The translations under genes were made by a program, and so were the position numbers. A DNA stretch of 64,000 bases from contig BTPG01000004.1 of assembly GCA_036245525.1 (NCBI GenBank), forward strand, positions 164,343,669 to 164,407,668, written 5' to 3'. Positions 45,891 to 56,249 of the stretch are shown here, one piece after another. How positions within the stretch are numbered: the first letter of the stretch is position 1; every line of letters starts with the position of its first letter. Source of the DNA: Semisulcospira habei (lineage: Eukaryota; Mollusca; Gastropoda; Semisulcospiridae). Under the pieces are notes generated by a model. It had not been told where the DNA came from and did no database searches. It saw only the letters and a program-made list of their open reading frames with translations.

Positions 45891-46126
45891 TTATGCGCGC
45901 TCGCAGCAATGTGCATTACCTCGGCAAGCGCAGTTTTGCCAACTGACAGGTTAGGACTTTTATGACCAGTGTATATTTTTATGAAGGTAGAGTCGAGAGA
46001 AAGTATGGCCCGAGTCCAAAAAGAGGTATGGCACAAAGACTAAACTTGCCAGAGGAAGTAATAGGCATGGTTTATACGCCACGGGCACTCTGTATGAACA
46101 TAACAACATAAAGTAACTAAAGCCAA

Positions 46127-46195
46127 CAAGAGGCATAGATCCTCATAAGCCCCGCGGATGCGGATGCTGGGGCTCATGAGGATCTATGCCTCTTG
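46127..46195. repeat. 69-bp hairpin, gaggcatagatcctca family
   Basis: Arms caagaggcatagatcctcat and atgaggatctatgcctcttg enclose a GC-rich loop. Complete member of a family also at 51311-51366 and 54674-54730, with half copies at 4764 and perhaps 18758. Confidence 0.85.
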
Positions 46196-46224
46196 CAGAT
46201 TTTGGGCGTTTCGCCTGTGCTTTC

Positions 46225-46226
<2 letters not shown>

Positions 46227-46277
<51 letters not shown>
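46227..46277. repeat. (AT)n microsatellite
   Basis: About 50 bp of AT upstream of the TMEM205-like promoter region. Confidence 0.95.
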
Positions 46278-46280
<3 letters not shown>

Positions 46281-46389
46281 CCACTGACTAGCATGTAGTC
46301 CAAAGCCTGGAGATGTCATACACACTCTTATATATGCACACTCCAAACAAGGGCAAGAGGCGGCGCAAGGTACATTTCGTTATACTGCC

Positions 46390-46510
46390 GCGCGCGTGGG
46401 GTCACACGAGTAGAGGACATCTTCGCGCGCTACCATTCGGGCGCGCGCTGACGTAATCCCCTCTTGACCAATCAGAACGCAAAGCCTAATAATATATATT
46501 CCACATGGCT
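46390..46510 (+). promoter_or_regulatory. Putative promoter of TMEM205-like gene
   Basis: A locally CpG-rich block (gcgcgcgtgg, tcgcgcgctacc, gggcgcgcgc) contains tgacgtaa (CRE-like, about 46450), ccaatcag (CCAAT box, about 46469) and an A/T stretch taataatatatatt (about 46487). It lies about 150 bp before the start codon. Transcription would begin near 46510-46540. Position and composition support this; no direct data. Confidence 0.6.
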
Positions 46511-46645
46511 GCGGCGCTGGAAACTCAGTTTGAAACGAAGAGCCTGAACATTCGTCTGAGCATATAGAAGAAAAGTCTTCAAGTTTGCTGTTACTACACC
46601 AAGGGTAGAATCAAGAGATCAACTCGACAACTCTCCAGTGAAAGA

Positions 46646-46668
46646 ATGAGCAAGTTTGTAAACATCAG
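46646..46668 (+). CDS. TMEM205-like: TMEM205-like exon 1 (coding part)
   Basis: ATG plus 20 nt, donor gtaagg at 46669. Ends in phase 2; joined with exon 2 it gives the arginine codon AG|A. The same exon likely includes about 100-150 nt of 5' untranslated sequence. Confidence 0.85.
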
Positions 46669-47275
46669 GTAAGGTGGGTTTTTTCCCAATGTTATTTTGC
46701 TTTATATTTTGTTTTTACTCTGATCTTAATATTGTTTTTGAAAATTATTTTTGTTTGTCTATGTTATGTTATATTATGTTATGTTATTGTATCGACATAC
46801 AGCTGAGACATTCAAGAGATGAATGAATGTTTTAGACATTTTGTATGTATGTATGTATGTATGTACTATGTATAGTGCTCCTTTGCCGTAATCAAAACAA
46901 AACAACAACAAAATCAGCAAACAAAAAAACCGAACTAAATGAGAAAAAAAAAACCACAACAACAATTGAAAATAAACTGATGCAAACACATAAAACATTT
47001 GTTCAGTTGTGACCAAGTACTGATTTTCATGATGTGCGCGTCCTAAACTAAACCAAAATAAAATTTTAAAAAAAACACAACAACAACAATTAAAAAAACT
47101 CAGAAATTGAACATTGCCGATAAACACTCATTTCGTTTGCAAGGGCGCCAGCTGACCGACACCGATTTTCGCCTGAGGACCTACTGCTGAATGATTTTGT
47201 TTTCAAAGTTTACACGCTGTTTAACCCATAACGCCCTGAAAGACTACGACAGGATTTGAATCGACTAAGGCATAC

Positions 47276-47363
<88 letters not shown>

Positions 47364-50300
47364 TAGCTGAATTAGTATATTTTGATGTGTTTAATGTTCT
47401 TCTTTTTATGTTGCGCAGACTCCGACAGACTGACGGACGCGGCGATCACTTCATATGTACAGTTCTGTGAGGACAATGTAATTCCAACTAAGGAGATACT
47501 AGTCTTTTCTAATAATAAGCCGTGGATCACTAAAGAATTGAAACAGTGCTTGAACGAGAAAAAAACGGCATTTTCGCGTGGAGATGCAGAGAAAGTGAGA
47601 GAATTGGAAAACGATTTTAGAAGGAAAGCTAGAGCAGCTAAACTACACTACAAGAATAAAGTAGAGGAAAAGTTTACAACGGGTAATGTGAGAGATGCCT
47701 GGACGGGGTTGAATGTGATGATGGGGAGGGGGGAGGACAAACAGAAGATTCAATGTGATGATGCCACTGCTCTTGCTAATGACCTGAACACATTCTACTC
47801 TCGCTTTGATGTGCATAACTTTAAGCATGAGTGTGACTCTTTGTGCGATTCTCTTGTGGCAATGCCAGATAGTGTGACTGTGTCAGAGAGAGAGGTAGCT
47901 TCTTGTTTTGCACATGTGAACCCGAGAAAGGCCCCTGGGCCTGATGGTTTGTGTGGTCAGGTGTTGAAAAAATGTTCTAGTCAGCTCAGTCAGGTTTTCA
48001 CTCGCTTATTTCAACTGTTTTTAAATGTTCATTTTGTTCCACGTGTCTGGAGAACTTCTGTGATCATACCTGTTCCTAAGAAACCCAATGCTAAGACTCA
48101 TAATGATCTTCGGCCTGTGGCCTTGACCTCTATACTGTGTAAATGCATGGAGAGAGTGGTGTGCAATCAGCTGACTGTTTCTGTGGCCGATCGCATGGAT
48201 CCCTTTCAGTTTGCTTACAGGGCTAGAAGGGGGGTGGAGGATGCCTCTGTTCTTCTTCTTGATCTTGTCTCAAGTCATCTCGATAAAGCTGAACATTCAC
48301 TAGAGTACTTTTCATGGACTTTTCTTCAGCCTTTAATACGTTACAGCCGCACTTGCTTCTTTCTCGTCTTTTGGATCTTCAAGTTAACTCGGAACTCGTT
48401 CTTTGGATAAGGGCTTTTTTGTGCGATCGGCCACAGAGGGTCAGCGTGGATGGATGTATGTCTAGTGAGCGGGTTTTGAACACTGGGGCGCCTCAGGGGT
48501 GTGTCCTGTCTCCTGTACTCTTCTCGATTTACACCAACGAATTAACGTGCAATACTCATATTCTCACCCTTATCAAATTTGCAGACGACATGGCTCTGGC
48601 TGCACGCCTTAAAGACGAGCATTCACTCTCTCAGTACTTTGAATTCATAAAATTTCTCACTTTTTGGTTTGGCTCAAGCTTTCTGGAATTAAATGTTCAA
48701 AAAACAAAGGAAATCTGTTTTGAGGAGGGTCGGGCGCGGGACACATCCCTGGTGCGGCCAGTTATGATAAACCATGAAGCTGTGGAACAGGTTGATTTTT
48801 TTAAGTACCTTGGCACTGTTCTGGACAAAATGTTAGTTTTAATCTTCATGTTGACAGTGTTTGCAGAAAGGCAAATCAGAGATTGTATCTTTTGAGGAAA
48901 TTGAAGTCCTTTGACGTTGATTCAGTTATTTTAGAAACAGTGTACAGATCTTTAATTGAAAGCATTCTCACTTTTAATGTCATAGCATGGTTTGGAAACC
49001 TGACTGTAAGAGATAAGGCAAAGTTGACACGTGTCGTCAGACTGGCAGGCAAAATCGTTGGCCATGAGCAAAGATCTCTTTCTGGACTCTACGAGTTGTT
49101 TTGTAAGATAAAAGCAGGCAAAATTATCCCACCCCCTTCATGACGCATTCAAAATGTTGCCCTCCGGTAGACGACTGCGTGCTCCTTTGGCAAAACTTAG
49201 CGTGTACAAGCGCTCCTTCATTCCCACCGCCATCAGTATCCTAAACTCAAAACAACTGTGATGATGGCCCATTCTCCTCTTCATTCTGCATTCAGCCTAA
49301 TAAAGCCTAACCCACCATACCATTTCCTCCCCTTGTTTTAATCCCCGCCCCCCCTCCACCACTTCTTTTAGCGTGTGTGTATGCTGATAGGGTGTGTGTG
49401 TATGTTTCATATTGTGATGTTTGTATTTTTGTTGCATACGTATTATTATTATCATTATTTATGTCACTCGATTTCTTGTTTTATTCAATTATCCTACACC
49501 AGTGCTGCAAAGGAAATTTTCCATAAAAAATCTTTTTATCTGGACAATAAAGTTTTTGAATCTTGAATATTTGAATCTTGAATCAGCACCGCAACGATTT
49601 CCTAATGTATTATTACATATGGCAATAAAGTTATAATTATCATCATATTTCAAGGTTGATGTCAGAAGTAGATTGGCGCCTAGAGGCGCCAAGCTATTCT
49701 GACACCAACCTTGAAAAATCATGGTCGATCTGTCTCCTAAACTGTGATATAGACCTCAGAGGATATCTACAAAAATTTGACAACTTTCATTTCGTGCTCA
49801 GGGCGTAAGGAGTTAACCTTGGCCCATGTAAGTGCTACTGCCAAGATCGCTTGGCGGAAAAGACGCATTACTACGCGTCTTTTTATCGAACTGTATCGTC
49901 AGTACTGAGCTGTCTTACGCGACGTTTTACCGAACGGTATCGTCAGTAGCTGTCAACTTGTAATAAGACACGTCACTGACTGATAGTCTTATGATGTAGG
50001 CGTTCAATGGGCATTGACCTGCAGTGAGGTGCGACTCACTGACTGATAGATTTTTTTATGCCGGGCATTTTATAAATGCATTGATCTGCAGTAAGGTGCG
50101 TCACAAGGTGTTGTCATGGTTCTGCACTTTATGCTAAATATTGAACACGCGTCCTATGCTTATCTTGCGAGACTAGACCGGGGAAATATCCGCTGAGTAG
50201 CCATAAGCTGTTTTTTTCCTAAACCGGTCTAGTCAAAGCCAAGGGGACAAAACTACATCGGTCCGACGTTGGCTTTAGCTAGCCCGCGCACTACCGTGCG

Positions 50301-50701
50301 CGGGTCAGCTAAGGTCAACGTTGAACCGCTCACCCGGCCTTTAACGGGCGGTTACGATTTCATAGGTCGGGCCGCAGGACAGGTTTTAGAGTGACCCAAC
50401 TTAAACTGAATTCACAACAGATGTTTTCGTACACGTATGCAAACTGTTGCGTTCAGTTTAGTTCATGAAACATCAATTTTGCTTTCAGCAGTTGTGAATT
50501 GACGTCATTCACCGAAGGTCACTGAAACAGACTCTTGTCAAGACGTCAAGTATATTCGTACAAATTGCACGCACACGGTGCACAGTCACACACACACGCG
50601 GCATGCATGTATGCATGCGCACGCAGGAACGCAGGCAGGCACGCACGCACGCACGCGCAACTGATATGAGCACGCACACACACGCCGCACACACATACAC
50701 A

Positions 50702-50750
<49 letters not shown>

Positions 50751-53194
50751 TTGTTTATACCGTGCCAGTAGCTTGTGGGATAGGAAAGTGATGTATATGT
50801 GTACAGTTTGTTAAACGCAAATTAAACGCATAATCAAGTTGATTTAATAAACAATCCAGACCAAAAAGGTGACTGCCAAGCGTGTAATATGCAAAGAAGT
50901 ACCCAACGGAGAAAGAAACACGCTTAGAAAAGACGGGTACAACACAATTTATTAATATTTCGGGTAAATACCCTTTGTCAAAATAGACAAACAAACAAAC
51001 ATAGAGATTAGCCGCTACTTATCTTCAATGGCAGAAGGAATCCTTCTGCCATTGAAGATAAGTAGCGGCTAATCTCTATGTTTGTTTGTTTGTCTATTTT
51101 GACAAAGGGTATTTACCCGAAATATTAATAAATTGTGTTGTACCCGTCTTTTCTAAGCGTGTTTCTTTCTCCGTTGGGTACTTCTTTGATTTAATAAACA
51201 GTTTAAACGCATGTCTTAATTGCGGTTAACTGCCTTTTGAATTCTCTCCCGCTCCAATTCAAGCAAACAAGCGGCAAACAAAGACAACAAGAACACCGCC
51301 AAACTGCAATAGATATAGATCTCATGAGCCCCCGCAGTTGCGGGGGCTCATGAGGACCTATACCTCTTGCTGACACCACTTTGAATCCATGTCCCTGAGA
51401 CCTCTGAGGGGTTTCGGTGTTGAATTAAAAGTACCATTACGCATAAATCTGAAGACACATTTCAGCACCATTTGTGATTGTTATGCCTTGTCGACACACC
51501 TAATGAACTTTAACAGCAGTTTATTTTGACACGCAGCAAAAGCACACGCGTAATCGCACTTATTTATTCTGCGCTGCCCTAAGCGTGTCAATCTATTTTT
51601 ATCAGTCTGTTTCTCGTACTCGGAAAGGGTTGTATTTCAAGAACGGAGTGGAGTCATTGTCAGATTACTTGACTTTATATAGACGATCTGTGCTGAACTC
51701 GATTCTCCTGTGTCTAAATGAACTATATCTAGACCTGTGTGTAGCGTTTTGTAACCATCTGTTACCGAAGTGTATCTTTGAACAGTTACGGCGGTAGTGT
51801 GCCTTTAATGAAGACAACAGAAATGCAGTCTGCGTCACCTGGCACTGAACCGTTAAACGTCCTTTTCCCCCTTCTTATTGTTGTATTTTGTCTTGTTTGG
51901 GTTTGTTTTGTTTTGTTTTGTTTTGTTTTTGTTTTGTTTGTTTTTCAATGAGACTATTTCTCTGTGGAAAAAAGGCTTATAATTTATCTTTTTTGTTCGT
52001 TTCCAGAGTAACGCACTTTCAGTATTTCGCTGTGGTGGTCATCACCCTCTTCACCAGCTTCCTGCTCTACCCCGGCAGAAGGAGAATGGATTCGTCCTCT
52101 ACTCTCATTGCCATGATCCACCTGGGCAGTTTCACTGCACAATATGGGACGCAGCTTTGGGTCACGCTTGTGGCTGGTATGTATCCATTTAAATCATTAT
52201 TTTCAGTGAATCAACAAATCATAATTGATTGGTTGCACTTTGCTTTTACGTCATGACCTTTATAATTTAGAAAACTGTTCGCAGTTTCCCGGCAGTGATT
52301 TGAAGAACGGAGGTAGAAACTCGCTTAGAGTGAATTGACAGTTACAACACAGTTGATTGATATTTCGGGTTTAAACCCTTTTTCAACACGGCCACACAAA
52401 CAAGCATACAGTTTGGTCGGGGAAGAAGCAACTGAAGGTATGACTTGAAATTTGCTGCAGTGATTTGTTAGTTTTTTGTTTTTTTTTTTAGTTTAGTTGG
52501 TTGCGGCGGTTGGTTGGTTGTTTGTTTGGTTGGTTGTATGTTGCTGGGGTGTAGGGGGCTCTGGATAGAGGTAGCACCTTTGCTGTTCGGCAGCTGCGTC
52601 CTACATAGGACGGACGGGCATCACTGGTCCTCATCCTGATCTCCTTAATCTCTCACGTGCTGGCTCCAAGCGCCACACCCTGGCAAACCACCTCAGCTGG
52701 TGGGCTAAACCACGTGAGGGGGTGGTGTTCACATTGCACCACTAGGCGGATGAGCTGTTTCTGACAGCCAACGGCTAGAGGACGGAGGAGATCAGGTTGG
52801 ATCCAACGGCCAAATGTGGGCCAGTAAACCCTTCAAATCAGGAGTGGAGCCCCGAAGGCAGACAGCTGCCTGTATTCACGCACTGTTCTGGCAGCTCCTG
52901 CAGCCAAACTGGTGCCAAACGTACTGCTTTGCATTCCTTTGGATACATCAGCGAGGCCGAGAGGGGGATCTTGACGACTGGGCACCCCAGGATCTCCATA
53001 CACTTCGCCCAGGCTTGCGCCCTGGAGAGGTCACTCCAGTGACTGACCCAGCAAGCGCATATACTCCATTGTCTTCCGAGACAGGATGCCAAAAACTGTA
53101 TGTTGCTTAACACCCTGACTACTGCCATCAGTCTATTACTACAAAGATAATAGTTTATGATACTACTGACCAGGGCCGGATCACTTACAAGTGT

Positions 53195-53225
<31 letters not shown>

Positions 53226-55615
53226 GGTTTCAACAATTATTTTGAGAAATTTGTGTGGGGTTGTGCAAGCATCAACAAAATGTGCTTGTCAAGGACAATA
53301 GCATTTTTTTATGGGGGAAGAGGTGTGTGTGTGTGTGGGGGGGGGGTGTCCATGGACACCCCTGCCCAGCCCCCGCCCCCTGGATCCGGGCCTGCCTGCT
53401 GACTGACAATACCGCTCGGTGAAAAAGACGCGTCATTACGCTTCTTTTCATCCCAGCGGTATGGTCAGTAGTAGTTAACCCGTTTCATGCTAAGACACTA
53501 CTACTTGAAAGTGATGAAATTTGACTGTGATAGTTCAAGAGTTGTGCCAGAATAGCTTGGCGCCTGAGGCGCCAAGCTATTCTGGCACAGCCGGCCTTGA
53601 ACTAAACTGAATGGTTGAACTATCTCCTAATTAGTCTGTAATGTAGCAAAGCGAATAAAAAAAATGAAAATAAAAAAGCCTCAGGATTTAATAATAATAA
53701 TAATAATAATAATAATACCGTTATTATATAGGCGTTTTTTCTCAATTTTGGGAAAATCGACTCAAAGCGCCGCGCCTGAAACCGAACACACATACACACT
53801 CACGAAACAGACACGGATTTACGCCATTAAAGACAAACACAGTACAAGACAACCGAAGGGCCAGTCAGCTACTGAAGTTACAGAGATTTTTGATCGCTTG
53901 TATTTGACATTTGTAAAGTGACCTGAGACCGGTACCAAAGTGTGGGGGGTGGGGGTGGGGGGGTGGGTGGGGGTGGGTGGAAGAACCGGAGTACCCGGAG
54001 AAAGAACTTTTTTACCCCGACGGTCCGCCCGAATTAACGGTGACACTTACCAGAGGAGAAAAGTCCAACGCCGGAACCCGGTATCGAACCTCGCACCTTT
54101 GGCATTGGTGGCAGGCGCCTTAACCACTGCGCCACGGACCGCCGCCCCAGTTAATAAGTTAAGTGGTTAAACTCTGGGCAGCATCCCGGCAGTGAAAGGG
54201 TCAAACGTTTTGTTCGCCATGTAAAAAACTAACGGGTCGTTAACCCTTTGTGTTGCAGGTCTGACTATGTTCTACAACCTGCCACGCCACATGTTCGGCC
54301 AGGTGCATAGTCGCCTGTTCCCCATGTTCTTCCTGTGGAGCCTGGTGACGTCAGTCGTGTCCTTCTCAACCTTCGTGTCTCTCCACCCTTACGACACCTG
54401 GGAGAAACCACACGCTGTGCAGGTGAGATTTCTTTTGGTTATTTCATGCAACACAGTAGAGGTTGTTCCCGAGTCAGAAGTAGGCAAAGAGCTGCACAGA
54501 CTTCAAACATTCCATGGGATCCCAGCCGCTCCATTTGCAAGATGCATATTTAAGTGCAGTGGTTTCTCCGCACTAACTCAGAATAGTGAAGTTTCACTAT
54601 GCAACGAACGACTCGCAGTAACGAACGAGAGCGAAAAGACGGCAGACAGACACCAATCCAAATTTGACATCTCCAAGAGGGCTAGATATTCATGAACCCT
54701 CCGGGCTCATGAGGGCCTGTGCCTTTTGCAGATGTTTGTAGTGTTTAGTGTTTATGCTTATGGCACAAGCTGGTTATCCGCCTTGATTTCGCTCTCGTTC
54801 GTTGTTGGTAGTCGTTCGTTGCAAACGCCGACTCATCACTAAAGTATGCCTGTTGCTCTACATCTGTTACGCGTTCGGTGAATCTGCGCATTTTACTGAC
54901 AAACATAAGGCGCATGTTCATAGTCTTAGCATTCCTAGGTTAGAATAACATTAAGGTATGGTTACCTGCCAAGTTAGGGTGAACGTTACTTATAACGTAA
55001 CTGAAACCAGAGACTGCTGAAACGTACAACTGACGTAGTTTGATCGTCTTTTTAACAATTGCATTCTAACGTTAGAGTACAAACGTTAAAATGACGTCAA
55101 TCAAACGTCAGAAACTGAAACTACATAGTTTAACAGACGTTATACGCTTATAACTTGACCTAAACCCAGGAACAAAAGATCATCCGTACAATATCCATTC
55201 CGACCTGCATGTGATATTAATCACCCACGAGTGAACGGTATATAACACGCCCAAAGGAGCAAGCACATTATTTGTATTTTTGTAAATAAAAGGATAAATG
55301 TTTTTGAAAAACAGCCGTCTGAAAGGTTGTCTTTGTTTGCAGGCTATGTGTATGATGACTGGGTTCCTCGTGGCTGCTGTCAACTCCCTGGTTGTCACCC
55401 CTCTGATTGTCCGCAATATGGTGGCCGCTTTTAATATGGAGGTCGAGGCCGGCCTGCGTGACGTCATAGGGTACGCCGACATGTCTGAGATGAAGAACCC
55501 ACAGTATGCCGCCTGCTACCGCGTCTTCCGCCGTTGCCATGGCGTCAGCGGCATGTTGACAGTGCTGTCCCTTGTGGCCAACACGGTGCAGCTGTACTAC
55601 ATCGCGTCACCGTAA
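46646..55615 (+). CDS. TMEM205-like: TMEM205-like membrane protein, four exons
   Basis: Coding exons: 46646-46668, 52007-52176, 54259-54422, 55343-55615, totalling 630 nt (209 residues). All introns are GT-AG and phases match (2, 1, 0). The protein has a short N-terminus (MSKFVNIR), a hydrophobic segment at about 14-29, then the DUF4149/TMEM205 core: IAMIHLGSFTAQYGTQLWVT, LPRHMFGQVHSRLFP (72-86), further membrane segments at about 86-106 and 121-141, an EMKNPQYAACYRVFRRCHGV segment and a last membrane helix near 190-205. Human TMEM205 is 189 residues and is linked to cisplatin resistance and vesicle trafficking; the molecular role is unclear. An in-frame stop at 46565 supports the chosen ATG. 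The introns carry transposons (LINE, PLE, MITEs, SINE) but coding exons are clean, indicating selection. Confidence 0.92.
47277..47361. repeat. (GT)n microsatellite
   Basis: About 42 GT units in intron 1 of the TMEM205-like gene, directly before a LINE insertion. Confidence 0.98.
47412..49590 (+). mobile_element. 5'-truncated LINE in intron 1, sense orientation
   Basis: Runs from about 47412 to the tail gaatcttgaatatttgaatc at about 49560-49585. It contains a broken reverse transcriptase and a 3' untranslated region. It lies in the same orientation as the host gene. Confidence 0.85.
47418..49261 (+). pseudogene. LINE reverse transcriptase, frameshifted
   Basis: The first frame to about 48305 has NNKPWITKELKQCLNEKKTA, RKAPGPDGLCGQVLKKCSSQ, WRTSVIIPVPKKP, RPVALTSILCKCMERVV and FAYRARRGVEDA. 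A frameshift near 48310 leads to MDFSSAFNTLQPHLL (motif A), GAPQGCVLSPVLFSIYTNEL (motif B) and LIKFADDMALAA (motif C). Further shifts near 48835 and 49135 lead to YLLRKLKSFDVDSVILETVY and then MLPSGRRLRAPLAK. Style fits the CR1/Rex-like group, but no tree was made. At least three frame breaks make it inactive. Confidence 0.87.
49600..49812. mobile_element. Hairpin MITE copy C
   Basis: Hairpin core at 49652-49735 around attggcgcctagaggcgcca. The right end gtaaggag is followed by ttaa at 49813-49816. The left end abuts the LINE tail and is less clear. Confidence 0.75.
49820..50560. other. Intronic spacer
   Basis: No gene. A small GC-rich hairpin cccgcgcactaccgtgcgcg is at 50282-50303. The aagacgc...gcgtcttttt stem near 49860 resembles sequence near 53425. 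Confidence 0.4.
50690..50750. repeat. (CA)n microsatellite
   Basis: CA repeat with short interruptions, intron 1. Confidence 0.97.
50854..51185. mobile_element. Solo inverted dimer of PLE 3' ends
   Basis: Two 3'-terminal pieces of the same PLE family as 4823-10419 meet at about 51042 (ggcagaaggaat / ccttctgcc). Both 3' ends face outward. The 15-bp duplication ttgatttaataaaca at 50839-50853 and 51186-51200 proves a single insertion event. No coding sequence remains. Confidence 0.93.
51311..51366. repeat. 56-bp hairpin, gaggcatagatcctca family
   Basis: Near-perfect palindrome with arms ctcatgagcccccgca and tgcgggggctcatgag and a 2-bp centre, in intron 1. Confidence 0.88.
52007..52176 (+). CDS. 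TMEM205-like: TMEM205-like exon 2
   Basis: Acceptor cgtttccag, donor gtatgt. Encodes the N-terminal hydrophobic segment and the first core helix (IAMIHLGSFTAQYGTQLWVT). Ends in phase 1. Confidence 0.9.
52315..52410 (-). mobile_element. Diverged PLE 3' end fragment
   Basis: The run gaaactcgcttagag, acaacacagttgattgatat, ttcgggtttaaacccttttt, ccacacaaacaag parallels the PLE end at 50925-51000 with many changes. An older family or subfamily, intron 2. Confidence 0.7.
52540..53110. other. Unidentified GC-richer block
   Basis: About 570 bp in intron 2, more GC-rich than its surroundings, with phrases such as cttcggcagctgcg-type and cacgtgagggggtggtg. Probably a transposon leader or fragment. No second copy in the window and no domain seen. 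Confidence 0.35.
53190..53400. repeat. (GT)n/poly(G) tracts
   Basis: GT repeat followed by G-tract at 53191-53227, and again at 53324-53347. Confidence 0.9.
53479..53687. mobile_element. Hairpin MITE copy D
   Basis: 209 bp flanked on both sides by ttaa (53475-53478 and 53688-53691). The hairpin core is gaatagcttggcgcctgagg / cgccaagctattctggcaca. This copy best supports a TTAA target site. Confidence 0.82.
53690..54150 (-). mobile_element. tRNA-headed SINE, family 2, second copy
   Basis: Minus-strand head with tggcgcagtggttaaggcg and ggttcgataccggg boxes near 54135-54075. The body matches 15262-15752. The (AAT)n at 53690-53717 is the tail. A G-rich expansion at 53942-53980 is specific to this copy. 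Intron 2. Confidence 0.85.
54259..54422 (+). CDS. TMEM205-like: TMEM205-like exon 3
   Basis: Acceptor tgtgttgcag, donor gtgaga. Encodes the family signature LPRHMFGQVHSRLFP and the next membrane segment. Ends in phase 0. Confidence 0.92.
54674..54730. repeat. Hairpin, gaggcatagatcctca family, diverged
   Basis: caagagggctagatattcat ... gctcatgagggcctgtgcct in intron 3; arms less perfect than the other members. Confidence 0.65.
55343..55615 (+). CDS. TMEM205-like: TMEM205-like exon 4 (terminal)
   Basis: Acceptor ttgtttgcag. Encodes a membrane segment (MMTGFLVAAVNSLVVTPLIV), a loop with EMKNPQYAACYRVFRRCHGV and the last helix. Stop TAA at 55613-55615. Confidence 0.93.
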   Translation, partial: AMCMMTGFLVAAVNSLVVTPLIVRNMVAAFNMEVEAGLRDVIGYADMSEMKNPQYAACYRVFRRCHGVSGMLTVLSLVANTVQLYYIASP

Positions 55616-56041
55616 TGCGTGCCGGTACTGACGTCACCCGAAGTGTTTAGCCCCGGAGGGAGAGGAAGAAGAAGAACTTACATCGGTTTGTCTAGAAAGG
55701 CTCTCGGTTGGAAGTTTTGATGTCCATGAACAGAAAGGCATAGTTTTGCTTGCCGTCCGGTGACGAGGCACCACTCAAGGCTGACCTGCATCAGTCACCG
55801 CTAACGCTGCTGTGACAAGCTATGCACGGAACAGACGCCTTGAAAGACGAAGCTATCGAACATTATTCAACTTGCAGAGAGTGAAGTTAAGTGTGACAAG
55901 ACTATGAAATATATCAGTGTTGCTGAGTAAGGCTCGATCGGAATACTGAGCAGGTTTTAGGTCATACATGTTCAAAATTGGCGAGGCCATAGACTAAATG
56001 ATCGTTCTCAGGACTAAACTATGCCTAAAATTTTTTTCCTG

Positions 56042-56047
56042 AATAAA
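56042..56047 (+). terminator. Poly(A) signal of TMEM205-like gene
   Basis: AATAAA about 430 bp after the stop codon, before a (CT)n microsatellite. The 3' untranslated region would be about 55616-56065. Confidence 0.65.
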
Positions 56048-56070
56048 AACGTTTCATCATCATCATCATC

Positions 56071-56074
<4 letters not shown>

Positions 56075-56139
<65 letters not shown>

Positions 56140-56161
56140 GTCTCTCTCTCTCTCTCTCTCT

Positions 56162-56225
<64 letters not shown>

Positions 56226-56232
56226 CTCTCTC
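56075..56232. repeat. (CT)n microsatellite
   Basis: About 155 bp of CT with three short interruptions. Confidence 0.98.
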
Positions 56233-56249
56233 TCACACACACGACACAC

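Larger units (their letters stand above)
29917..45925 (-). repeat. 1.1-kb repeat R1, copy split by nested insertions
   Basis: Inverse copy of 19559-20662. The left part is 29917-30473 and the right part 45108-45925. Everything between arrived later. A short TA run in copy 1 (about 20534) has grown to about 100 bp of (AT)n here (30007-30105). A 210-bp MITE is also inserted at 45681-45890. Confidence 0.85.

Noticed and set aside
55180..55540. Minus-strand ORFs overlapping exon 4 of the TMEM205-like gene
   Set aside because: Antisense to a well-supported coding exon.
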